Assembly: GCA_964571695.1 (NCBI GenBank)
Contig: CAZNDG010000003.1
Location: 62,001 to 126,000 of the forward strand
Source: UBA8958 sp964571695
GTDB lineage: Bacteria > Desulfobacterota > Syntrophia > Syntrophales > UBA8958
Length of the DNA: 64,000 nucleotides
Reading direction: 5' to 3'
Made by a program: the position numbers and the translations under genes. The notes beneath the pieces are model-generated. The model saw nothing but the letters and a program-made list of their open reading frames with translations, made no database searches and was not told the DNA's origin. Shown in pieces: positions 43,046-51,399 of the stretch (positions within the stretch are counted from its first letter, which is position 1; each line of letters begins with the position of its first letter).

Positions 43046-44215
43046 GTGTTTCAATCCGCGCATACTTTCGTTTTTTGCAGTCCCGCCAAGGTGCTTTCCG
43101 GTAACAGGGCCCTGGAAAACCTGCCCGTGGAACTGGCGGGTATGGATGCCTGCCGGCCTCTGATCCTCACCACGGCGGGCCTGGCGGCCCGGGGGATGGA
43201 GCGGATCATGGCCGCTGCGTTCGCCGACTCCCAACTGACAGTCGGCTTTTTTGCCGGCGTTCCCCCTTGCCCCGATCGGGAACTTGTCCGGGCTTTGTAC
43301 GGGCTGTATCGTGACAGGGGCCATGATTCCCTGATCGCCCTCGGAGGCGGACCGGTACTGACAGTGGCCAAGTCCCTCAATATCGCCGTATCGGGAGAGC
43401 CGGAAGATCTGGAGGCCGCGGCCGCCGGCACGCTGGAGAGCAAAGAGCTGCGGCCCCTGACGGCGATTCCGAACCTCGATCTTTCCGGCTACGAAATGAC
43501 CCGTTACGCCGACCTCGCCTCCCTGTCCCTCACGGCGCCGACAGCCATTCCCCGGCTGCTCGTTCTCGACCACCGCACGGTCCCGGCGGAAGACCGTAAA
43601 ACAACCGCCGCCGGCGCCCTCCTTGTCTTGACCCAGGCCGTGGAGGCCCTCCTCCATCCGGGCCGCAACCACCTGACGGATGCCTATGCCTATGGGGCGA
43701 CCAGATTTATCATGGAGAACCTCCGGATGGTCATCAAGAACCCCTCCGATCGTAGGCGGAGGCTCGCCCTGGCCAATGCGGCCTTTTTTGCCCAGACGGC
43801 CTTCGACAACCTGTGCGGGGGAAAGATCTTTTGTCTCGGCATGGCCATCTCCCGGCGCTGTGCTATCAGCCCGGGTCTGATCATGGGGCTTCTTATTCCC
43901 CATGGCCTTCTGATGGAAATGGACCGGGAAGAAACGCCGGGAAAGGACCTCTTCCTCGCGGTGGGGGGAGCGGAGGATTATGCCCTGACCGGGGAAGGGA
44001 TAGGCATCCGCAAGACGGTGGACCGCTTTGTGGAACTACTGCTGGAACTTCAGAGTCTCATTCCCGATTATCCCAGGAGCATCCGGGACATCGGCCTCAA
44101 AAAAAGTGATCTGGAAGAACTTCCCGGGGCCGCCGACGAGATTACCGGCCGGGGAACCCTTGACCTGTCCGAGGTCCGTTACCTTCTGGATAAGGCCTGG
44201 GAAACGAGATTCTGA
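43046..44215 (+). CDS. iron-containing alcohol dehydrogenase homologue lacking metal-binding residues
   Basis: The protein has 389 residues from GTG 43046 (AAGGAGGAGG upstream). The fold is that of group III iron-ADHs (GGG turn at 100-102, long helical C-terminal half), but key residues are gone. The NAD-binding GGGS-x-x-D reads GGGPVLT. The D-x-x-x-H metal pair reads LxxxQ in GALLVLTQAVEAL, and the GLxHxxxHxLG segment reads LGMAISRRCAISPG. It probably cannot bind iron. It directly precedes an intact iron-ADH gene, suggesting a structural or regulatory partner in a heteromer. Confidence 0.82.
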   Translation: MFQSAHTFVFCSPAKVLSGNRALENLPVELAGMDACRPLILTTAGLAARGMERIMAAAFADSQLTVGFFAGVPPCPDRELVRALYGLYRDRGHDSLIALGGGPVLTVAKSLNIAVSGEPEDLEAAAAGTLESKELRPLTAIPNLDLSGYEMTRYADLASLSLTAPTAIPRLLVLDHRTVPAEDRKTTAAGALLVLTQAVEALLHPGRNHLTDAYAYGATRFIMENLRMVIKNPSDRRRRLALANAAFFAQTAFDNLCGGKIFCLGMAISRRCAISPGLIMGLLIPHGLLMEMDREETPGKDLFLAVGGAEDYALTGEGIGIRKTVDRFVELLLELQSLIPDYPRSIRDIGLKKSDLEELPGAADEITGRGTLDLSEVRYLLDKAWETRF

Positions 44216-44290
44216 CCGGCGTGATGACCGGTCGCGGCGGACATCCCGACCGAAGGAGCGAGAAGAAGACGGATCGAGGAGAATAGAGCG

Positions 44291-45538
44291 ATGTACCTAC
44301 CTGGATATTATGAATATTCCTGCCGGGTCAAGATCGTGGCGGGGCATGACGCCCTGGAGGGGATCCCCGCCCTGCTTCGCCACGTCGGCGCCCGGCGGCC
44401 CTTGCTGGTCACCGACAAGGGTGTTGCCGGGGCGGGCCTCATGGAGATCGTCCGGGAGGCGATGGGAGATCGACTGGAGATCGGCGCCGTCGCCGATGAC
44501 GTTCCCCCCGATTCCGATCTCAAGGTGGTGAACCGCCTGGCCGCCCTTTACCGGGAAAACGGCTGCGATGCCATGATCGCGGTGGGCGGAGGTTCCGTCA
44601 TGGATACGGCCAAGGGGATCAATATCGTGGTTTCCGAGCGGGCGGACGATCTCATGAAATTCAGCGGGGCCGGGGCGCTGAAGCGTCCCCTGAAACCACT
44701 GATCGCCGTGCCGACTACGGCGGGCACCGGTTCCGAGGTCACCCTGGTCGCCGTAATCAAGGATCACGAGCGGCATCTGAAGATGGCCTTTGTGAGTTTT
44801 TTTCTCCTCCCCGACGCCGCCGTCCTCGACTCCCGCATGACCATGAGTCTGCCTGCCCCGATCACGGCGGCTACCGGGATGGATGCCCTGACCCACGCCG
44901 TGGAGGCCTATTACTGCCTGAGCAAGAATCCCCTGAGTGACGTCACCGCCCTGTCGGCAATCGGGCTCATCAACGGGAATCTCCTCAAGGTCGTCCGGAA
45001 CCCGTCAGATCGGGAAGGGCGCCTGGCCATGGCCAATGCCGCCACCCTGGCCGGCATGGCCTTTTCCAATTCCATGGTGGGGATGGTACATACCCTGGGG
45101 CATGCCACCGGTTCCGTCTGCGGGGTCCCCCACGGGGTGTGCATGGCGATCCTGCTTCCCTTCGGCCTGGAATACAACCGCCATAAGCGGGATGCCGTCA
45201 TGGGGGAACTCCTGTTCCCCATCGGCGGCCCCGGCATTTACGGGCAAACCGCCCCGGAGGACCGTACAAACCGGGTTATTGCCTATGTCCGCCAGCTTAA
45301 CGAGGACCTCCACGAGGCGACGGAAGGACGGCATGCCCGTTTTTTCGGCGAGGTCAAGGACCGGGAGGGAAATCCCGCGGTGCCCCGGGAGCGACTTCCG
45401 GACATTGCCCGCACGGCCCTGGGTGACGGTTCCATCTTTTACAATCCGGAAGATCTGGACTATGACGACCTGCTCATGGTCCTGGAGGCGGCCTGGGAAG
45501 GGATGCCCCTGGATACGGGGCGGATCCGGAAGGGTTGA
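44291..45538 (+). CDS. iron-containing alcohol dehydrogenase
   Basis: The protein has 415 residues. It keeps the complete group III set: GGGSVMDTAKG (99-109) for NAD, GMDALTHAVEAYYC with Asp and His ligands, and VHTLGHATGSVCGVPHG with two more histidines. It probably interconverts an alcohol and its aldehyde with NAD(H). The next gene is a tungsten aldehyde oxidoreductase, so the aldehyde could be passed on. GAGGAG lies upstream of ATG. Confidence 0.92.
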   Translation: MYLPGYYEYSCRVKIVAGHDALEGIPALLRHVGARRPLLVTDKGVAGAGLMEIVREAMGDRLEIGAVADDVPPDSDLKVVNRLAALYRENGCDAMIAVGGGSVMDTAKGINIVVSERADDLMKFSGAGALKRPLKPLIAVPTTAGTGSEVTLVAVIKDHERHLKMAFVSFFLLPDAAVLDSRMTMSLPAPITAATGMDALTHAVEAYYCLSKNPLSDVTALSAIGLINGNLLKVVRNPSDREGRLAMANAATLAGMAFSNSMVGMVHTLGHATGSVCGVPHGVCMAILLPFGLEYNRHKRDAVMGELLFPIGGPGIYGQTAPEDRTNRVIAYVRQLNEDLHEATEGRHARFFGEVKDREGNPAVPRERLPDIARTALGDGSIFYNPEDLDYDDLLMVLEAAWEGMPLDTGRIRKG

Positions 45539-45557
45539 GAGCAAAGAGGAGGAACTC

Positions 45558-47486
45558 ATGAGCGGCGGTTATCTGGGACGGATCCTTTGGGTGGACCTCA
45601 GCGCCGGCGTCTGTCGCGAGGAAGAAGTCGCCGATGAGATCTACGGGCAATTCCTCTCGGGAATCGGCCTGGCGGTCCGGCTTCTTGGCGACCGCATTCC
45701 TCCGGGGGCCGATCCTCTGGGACCGGAGAATGTCCTCGCGTTCGTTTCCGGACTTCTCACCGGCACGGGCGCCCTCTTCAGCGGCCGCTGGATGGTCGCG
45801 GGCAAATCGCCCCTGACCGGCGGCTGGGGTGATGCCAATTGCGGCGGCACCCTGTCTCCTGCTATGAAACGCTGCGGCTACGACGGGATCTTTTTCACCG
45901 GCGTCAGTCCCCGCCCGGTCTATCTCCTTGTCGATAACGGCCGCCCGGAGCTGCGGGACGCTACCCATCTATGGGGCAAGGACGCGCTTGCGGCGGAGGA
46001 GGAATTGATCCGGGAAGCCGGGGGGCATGCCCGGGCGGCCGTCATCGGTCCGGCCGGGGAGAGGCTTTCCCTCATCGCCGGAATCTGCAACGACCGGGGC
46101 CGCATCGCCGCCCGTTCCGGCCTGGGGGCCGTCATGGGCGCCAAGCACCTCAAGGGCCTGGTCCTCACGGGCAAAAGGCGCATTCCCGTCCATCACCGGG
46201 AAGAGGTCCAGCGTCTGAGCAGGGAGTGCAACACATGGGTGCAGTTTCAGCCGCCCTTCATTGCCGGGAAGATGACGGCCTACGTGGGGACCCTGATGCG
46301 CCTCCTGCCCACCCAGATGGCCATGGATGGACTGGTTTACAAGCTCCTCCTGAAGAAATGGGGGACGGTGAGCATGAACCAGATGTCCGTGGAGATGGGC
46401 GACGCCCCGATCATGAACTGGAAGGGGACGAGTGCGGACTGGGGGATCGGAAAGTCCCGGTCCGTCAATCCCGACGCCTTTCGGGTCCTGGAAAGGGTAA
46501 AGTACCACTGCTACTCCTGTCCGTTGGGATGCGGCGGCATTTGTGCCACCAAGGGGCCCTTCGGTGAGGTCCACAAACCGGAGTATGAATCCGTCCTGGC
46601 CTTGGGTGGCCTCTGCCTGAACAGCGACCTGGAGAGCATTCTCACCATGAACGAATTGCTCAACCGGGCGGGGATGGACACCATATCGGCGGGGGGTACG
46701 GTGGCCTTCGCCATGGAATGTTACGAACAGGGGATGCTGAGCCGGGAGGATCTGGACGGCCTGGATCTGCGATGGGGAAACGCCGCCGCCATGATCGCCC
46801 TCGTCGAAAAGATGATCCGCCGGGAGGGGATCGGTGACTTGCTGGCCGACGGCGCCAAAAGAGCGGCGGAAAAGATCGGCCGGGGCGCCGAGGCGTTTGC
46901 CATCCAAGCCGGGGGCCAGGAACTGCCCATGCATGACGGCCGCAACGATCCCGGCTTCAACATCCACTACTCCGTGGAGGCCGCGCCGGGCCGCCACACC
47001 ATCGGGGCGCAGCTTTACTACGAGATGTTCCGGCTCTGGAAGCGGATCCCCTCCCTGCCCCGGCCGCCGCTGTTTTACCGCAAGCGGCGCAAGTATCTGG
47101 CCGACGAGGAAAAGGCCATCATGGCTGCGGCGTGCAGCAAGTTCATGAACATGGCCAATGGTGCGGGTCTTTGCCTGTTCGGGCTTTTTCTGGGGGCGGA
47201 GCGGATTCCGTCCTTCGCTTGGCTCGATGCCGCGACGGGATGGCGGAAGAGCCCCGAGGAGTACCTGGCCATCGGTGCGGCCATCCAGAACCGGAAGCAG
47301 GAATTCAACCTCCGGCAGGGTATCGATGCCCGCTCCTTTCAGGTTCCCGACCGGGTGCTCGGTCGTCCTCCCCAGACCCGGGGGGCCAATCGGGGCCGGG
47401 CCATGAATCTGGAAAAGATGCGGGGCGATTATTGGGAACAGTTCGGCTGGGATCGGGAAACGGGGCTTCCGAAGGAAAGGCCTTAA
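45558..47486 (+). CDS. tungsten-dependent aldehyde:ferredoxin oxidoreductase
   Basis: The protein has 642 residues from ATG 45558 (GAGGAGG upstream); the longer open frame overlaps the ADH out of frame. AOR features are GGYLGRILWVDLS, LSGIGLAVRLL, the pterin-region GRWMVAGKSPLTGGWGDAN, GGTLSPAMKRCGYD, RIAARSGLGAVMGAKHLK and the 4Fe-4S motif CYSCPLGC about residue 317. It oxidises aldehydes to acids (or the reverse) with ferredoxin. The four-cluster ferredoxin gene follows 10 bp later. Confidence 0.93.
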   Translation: MSGGYLGRILWVDLSAGVCREEEVADEIYGQFLSGIGLAVRLLGDRIPPGADPLGPENVLAFVSGLLTGTGALFSGRWMVAGKSPLTGGWGDANCGGTLSPAMKRCGYDGIFFTGVSPRPVYLLVDNGRPELRDATHLWGKDALAAEEELIREAGGHARAAVIGPAGERLSLIAGICNDRGRIAARSGLGAVMGAKHLKGLVLTGKRRIPVHHREEVQRLSRECNTWVQFQPPFIAGKMTAYVGTLMRLLPTQMAMDGLVYKLLLKKWGTVSMNQMSVEMGDAPIMNWKGTSADWGIGKSRSVNPDAFRVLERVKYHCYSCPLGCGGICATKGPFGEVHKPEYESVLALGGLCLNSDLESILTMNELLNRAGMDTISAGGTVAFAMECYEQGMLSREDLDGLDLRWGNAAAMIALVEKMIRREGIGDLLADGAKRAAEKIGRGAEAFAIQAGGQELPMHDGRNDPGFNIHYSVEAAPGRHTIGAQLYYEMFRLWKRIPSLPRPPLFYRKRRKYLADEEKAIMAAACSKFMNMANGAGLCLFGLFLGAERIPSFAWLDAATGWRKSPEEYLAIGAAIQNRKQEFNLRQGIDARSFQVPDRVLGRPPQTRGANRGRAMNLEKMRGDYWEQFGWDRETGLPKERP

Positions 47487-47496
47487 AGGCGATATC

Positions 47497-47943
47497 ATGT
47501 CCTATCACATACTGGCAAATTGCAACGGTTGCGGGGCCTGCGCCCGTATTTGCCCCGCGGGGGCCATCGCCGGGGAAAAGAAGTCCCTCCATGCCATCGA
47601 TCCCCGCCGGTGCCTCGAGTGCGGGGCCTGCGGTAAGGTCTGCCCGGTGGCGGCGGTCCGGGATGCCTTCGGCATCGTCTGCCGCCGGGTCAAGCGTTCC
47701 CTCTGGGAAAAGCCCCGGTTGGACGGGAAGCTCTGCATGTCCTGCGGCATCTGTATCGACGCCTGCCCGGCGAACTGCCTGGACTGGTCGGCGCCGGTCA
47801 TGAAGAAGGAACCGCATGCCTATCCCCTGCTCAGAGAAGAAAAGCTCTGCATAGGTTGCGGCTTCTGCGCCCGGGAATGCCCCGTCGGGGCCATCGCGAT
47901 GACAGTGCCGGCGACGGCGTCGGAAGGGAGCGCAGATGATTAG
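47497..47943 (+). CDS. four-cluster 4Fe-4S ferredoxin
   Basis: The protein has 148 residues. Four C-x-x-C-x-x-C-x-x-x-C-P-type motifs (CNGCGACARICP, CLECGACGKVCP, CMSCGICIDACP, CIGCGFCARECP) would bind four 4Fe-4S clusters. It is probably the electron partner of the aldehyde oxidoreductase just upstream. Its 3' end overlaps the start of the PAS/HD-GYP gene by 8 bp. Confidence 0.92.
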   Translation: MSYHILANCNGCGACARICPAGAIAGEKKSLHAIDPRRCLECGACGKVCPVAAVRDAFGIVCRRVKRSLWEKPRLDGKLCMSCGICIDACPANCLDWSAPVMKKEPHAYPLLREEKLCIGCGFCARECPVGAIAMTVPATASEGSADD

Positions 47944-49789
47944 CGTCGGTGACGAAAAGAAACGGGACCGTGGCGGCGCCGGCGGGGATCGGAATGCTTC
48001 CGCCTCCGGACCCTTTACGTATTCGGAAGAGCGCTTCGATCTGATGATCAAGCATTTGAACGACATGATCGCCATTGTGGACGCCCGGGGCGTGGAGCGT
48101 TACGTAAGCGGGTCGGTGGAGAAGATCACCGGCTACCCGGCGGAGGATTTCATCGGCCGGAGCGGCTTCGACTTCCTTCACCCCGAAGATGTCCCCCGGA
48201 TCGCCGCGGCGCTTCAGGAACTGCTTTCCCGGCCGGGGGATACGATGCGGGTGGAATACCGCCACCGCCACAAGGACGGCCACTGGCTCCATCTGGAGTC
48301 CCTGGCGACGAATTGCCTCGAAGATCCCAGCATCCAGGGCATCCTGATGAATATCAGAGACGTCACGGAGAGGAGAAGATACGAGGACGCCCTGCGGGTG
48401 AGCGAGGCCAAATTCCGGGAGATCGTCGAAAACGCCGTGGAAGGGATCTTTCAGAGCACCCGGGACGGACGCTTCCTCAGCGTGAACCCGGCGCTGGCCC
48501 GGATGTGCGGCTACGATTCCCCCGAGAAAATGATCGCCGGCATACATGACATGGCCACGCAGCATTATGCCCGTCCCGAGGACCGGGAGGCATTCATCCG
48601 CCTGCTGCGGGAGGACGGCCGGGTGGAAAACTTCGAACATGAGACGCTGCGCCGAGACGGGACCTCTTTCTGGTCCTCCGTAAGCGCCCGGGAGGTGAGG
48701 GACGAGGAGGGTCGGCTCCTCTATTACGAGGGAACCCATGAAGACATCGACAAGCGCAAGCGGGCCGAGGAGGCCCAGCGGGAATCGGAGCGGCGGCTGG
48801 CGGACATCATAGATTTCCTCCCCGATGCCACCCTTGCCGTGGACGGGGAGGGGCGGGTCATTATCTGGAACCGGGCCATCGAGGAGATGACCGGGGTAGC
48901 CAAGGAGGAGATGCTCGGGAGGGGTGATTATGAATATGCCCTGCCGTTCTACGGCAGGCGCCGCCCGATTCTCATCGATTTCGTCTTTTGCTGGGATAAG
49001 GAGATCCAGAAACAATACTCTTTTATCCACAGGGACGGCGACATCCTCACCACGGAAACGGATGTTCCCCTGGTTCGTGGTCAGGCCCGGGTCCTATGGG
49101 GGAAGGCGGCGCCCCTTTACAACTCCCGGGGAAAAATTGTCGGGGCCATCGAGTCCATTCGGGACGTTACGGAGAAAAAACAGGCGGATGCCCGTCTTCA
49201 GGAGTCCATGGAGCGGCTGCGCAAGGCCATTGCGACCACGATCCAGGTGATGATTGCCACAATCGAGCGCCGTGATCCCTACACGGCGGGTCATCAGAGG
49301 AGAACCGCCGACCTGTGCATGAAGATTGCCCAGGAGATGGGCTGGCGTCAGGAAAGGGTCACCGGCATCGGCCTCGTCGGTTCGATTCACGACCTGGGCA
49401 AGATTTCCACGCCCGCCGAGATCCTGACCAAACCGACGATCTTGAGCGAGTTGGAATACGCCCTGGTGCAGCACCACTCCACCAGCGGCTACGAGATCCT
49501 CCAGAACATCGAATCGCCCTGGCCGCTGGCGGAAATCGTCTATCAGCACCACGAACGCCTTGACGGCTCGGGCTATCCCCGGGGTCTCAAGGGGGACGAG
49601 ATCCTCATGGAGGCCCGGATCCTGGCCGTCGCGGACGTAGTGGAGGCCATTTCCTCCTATCGCCCCGCCCTGGGGGTGGAGAAGGCCCTGGCGGAGATAG
49701 AGGCTCACGTCGGCGCCCTGTATGATCCCGATGTGGTGGCGGCCTGCCTGCGCCTCTTCCGGGAAAAAGGATATCGGTTCATCGACTGA
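47936..49789 (+). CDS. PAS-PAS-PAS-HD-GYP cyclic-di-GMP phosphodiesterase-type regulator
   Basis: The protein has 617 residues. Three PAS/PAC units lie at about 28-150, 155-275 and 285-405. The C-terminal HD-GYP domain (about 415-610) has RRDPYTAGHQRRTADL, the metal HD in SIHDLGKI, HHSTSGYEIL and the GYP motif in HERLDGSGYPRGLKGDEI. HD-GYP proteins break down cyclic di-GMP or cGAMP. The 8-bp overlap with the ferredoxin gene suggests redox or substrate sensing tied to the operon. Confidence 0.9.
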   Translation: MISVGDEKKRDRGGAGGDRNASASGPFTYSEERFDLMIKHLNDMIAIVDARGVERYVSGSVEKITGYPAEDFIGRSGFDFLHPEDVPRIAAALQELLSRPGDTMRVEYRHRHKDGHWLHLESLATNCLEDPSIQGILMNIRDVTERRRYEDALRVSEAKFREIVENAVEGIFQSTRDGRFLSVNPALARMCGYDSPEKMIAGIHDMATQHYARPEDREAFIRLLREDGRVENFEHETLRRDGTSFWSSVSAREVRDEEGRLLYYEGTHEDIDKRKRAEEAQRESERRLADIIDFLPDATLAVDGEGRVIIWNRAIEEMTGVAKEEMLGRGDYEYALPFYGRRRPILIDFVFCWDKEIQKQYSFIHRDGDILTTETDVPLVRGQARVLWGKAAPLYNSRGKIVGAIESIRDVTEKKQADARLQESMERLRKAIATTIQVMIATIERRDPYTAGHQRRTADLCMKIAQEMGWRQERVTGIGLVGSIHDLGKISTPAEILTKPTILSELEYALVQHHSTSGYEILQNIESPWPLAEIVYQHHERLDGSGYPRGLKGDEILMEARILAVADVVEAISSYRPALGVEKALAEIEAHVGALYDPDVVAACLRLFREKGYRFID

Positions 49790-49804
49790 AAGGCTGGGTA
49801 AAAT

Positions 49805-51313
49805 ATGACCGCAAAGAGGACGACGATCCGGGTTGGTATCGTGGCGGGACGCCGGGAACTCCGCGGATGTTTTCGCGGGAGATTTCGGACCGCCGCCGGG
49901 GAAGTCCTGACCGGCCCCTTCGTCCTGACCGCCGGGCCGCCCTCTCCCCATGCCGACGGTGATCCGTCCCGTCCCTCCGGAGCCGGCGGTGAAGCCCCCG
50001 GACTCTGGCTGCAAACTCAAGCCTGCCGCCGTTTTTTACCTCCGGAGGAGTGCCGCTTTTACCCCGGGGATCAGGACGTCTTTTCCCTGGACGCCGTAAC
50101 CATTGGGGTGAACTTTCACTGGGAACGGCGGGAGCAACAGACATTTCAAGGAAGCCTGGTGGTCCTGGCGGAGGCCGGCGGCCTCCTCACCGCCATCAAC
50201 GAGATCGATATCGAGGACTATCTGGCCGGCGTCATCTCTTCGGAGATGTCCGCCACGGCGCCGGTGGAGTTCCTCAAGGCCCACGCCGTCATGTCCCGGA
50301 GCTGGCTGCTGGCCATGTTGGAGAGGAAAAACCTTGAGAATGCCGGTGACGGTTGTGGCCGGACCCCTTCTTCCGGGCTGGTTGTCCGGAACTCCGCCGC
50401 CGGCAAAATGGACGGAAGGGACGGCGACAGGGTGGCGGCCCGGGGAGGGGGGGCCAAAAGAGGGAATATCGATCACGAGGAGGACATCCCGGAAGAAATC
50501 GTCAGATGGTACGGACGGGAGGAACACGCCCGTTTCGATGTCTGCGCCGACGATCACTGCCAGCGCTACCAGGGGGTGACGAAGATCGTCTCCCCGCGAG
50601 TCCGGGAGGCCGTCGACGCCACCCGGGGCATGGTACTGGCGTATGGGGGCCGGATCTGCGACGCCCGGTACCACAAGGCATGCGGCGGCCGGACCGAGGA
50701 CTTCGCCAATGTCTGGGAGGAACGGTCCGTTCCCTATCTGACGTCCGTTCCCGATGGGCCGGAGGATTTCCCCTCCCTGGCCACGGAAGCGGTGGCGGCG
50801 GACTGGATATCCTCGTCTCCTGCCGCCTACTGCAATACCGGCGATACGGTCGCCCTGAGCCGGATCCTGCCCGCCTTCGATCAGGAAACGCCGGATTTTT
50901 TCCGTTGGGAGGTAGCCTATGAACGGCGGGAATTGGAGGAACTGCTGAAAGAGAAATCGGGAATCGATTTTGGGGAACTGCTGCGTCTTAACCCCCTGAG
51001 CCGCGGTCCCTCGGGCCGGATCATCCGCCTGGAGATAGCCGGCACCCGCCACACCGTCATTGTGGGCAAGGAGTTGGAGATCCGCCGCTGGCTGTCCCCC
51101 AGTCATCTCTACAGCAGCGCCTTTGTGGTTGCCGCGGAGAGAGACGACCGGGGTAAGATCCGGCGTTTTGTCCTCCGGGGGGCCGGATGGGGTCACGGCG
51201 TGGGACTCTGCCAGATCGGCGCGGCGATGATGGCCATCCGGGGTTTATCCATGGAGGCTATTCTCGGGCACTATTTTCCCGGTTCCGTGCTTCGGAAAAA
51301 TAGTGCCCGGTAA
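49805..51313 (+). CDS. SpoIID/LytB-domain protein
   Basis: The protein has 502 residues. After an N-terminal region come the SpoIID hallmarks INEIDIEDYLAGVISSEMS, LKAHAVMSRSWLL, CADDHCQRYQG, RYHKACGGRTEDFANVWE and the C-terminal GAGWGHGVGLCQIGAAMMA. SpoIID-type enzymes are lytic transglycosylases acting on denuded glycan strands; outside spore formers they are common in deltaproteobacteria. No clear signal peptide is seen at the N-terminus. A low-complexity insertion lies around residues 180-225. Confidence 0.88.
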   Translation: MTAKRTTIRVGIVAGRRELRGCFRGRFRTAAGEVLTGPFVLTAGPPSPHADGDPSRPSGAGGEAPGLWLQTQACRRFLPPEECRFYPGDQDVFSLDAVTIGVNFHWERREQQTFQGSLVVLAEAGGLLTAINEIDIEDYLAGVISSEMSATAPVEFLKAHAVMSRSWLLAMLERKNLENAGDGCGRTPSSGLVVRNSAAGKMDGRDGDRVAARGGGAKRGNIDHEEDIPEEIVRWYGREEHARFDVCADDHCQRYQGVTKIVSPRVREAVDATRGMVLAYGGRICDARYHKACGGRTEDFANVWEERSVPYLTSVPDGPEDFPSLATEAVAADWISSSPAAYCNTGDTVALSRILPAFDQETPDFFRWEVAYERRELEELLKEKSGIDFGELLRLNPLSRGPSGRIIRLEIAGTRHTVIVGKELEIRRWLSPSHLYSSAFVVAAERDDRGKIRRFVLRGAGWGHGVGLCQIGAAMMAIRGLSMEAILGHYFPGSVLRKNSAR

Positions 51314-51370
51314 CAAATTTCTTTTGCTTTCCTTCCACCGATAAGGTCATCAGGAATTCACCGGGATCGC

Positions 51371-51399
51371 TGAGGCCCGGCGCACCCCGCCGGGCCTCA
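51371..51399. terminator. bidirectional terminator hairpin
   Basis: TGAGGCCCGGC and GCCGGGCCTCA make an 11-bp perfect stem with a 7-nt loop. On the plus strand GGGGTTTT follows. It overlaps the stop of the convergent cyclase gene. Confidence 0.75.

Noticed and set aside
44937..45557. N-terminal extension of the aldehyde oxidoreductase
   Set aside because: It overlaps the iron-ADH gene out of frame and lacks AOR similarity; ATG 45558 has a strong ribosome-binding site and the family's usual start.
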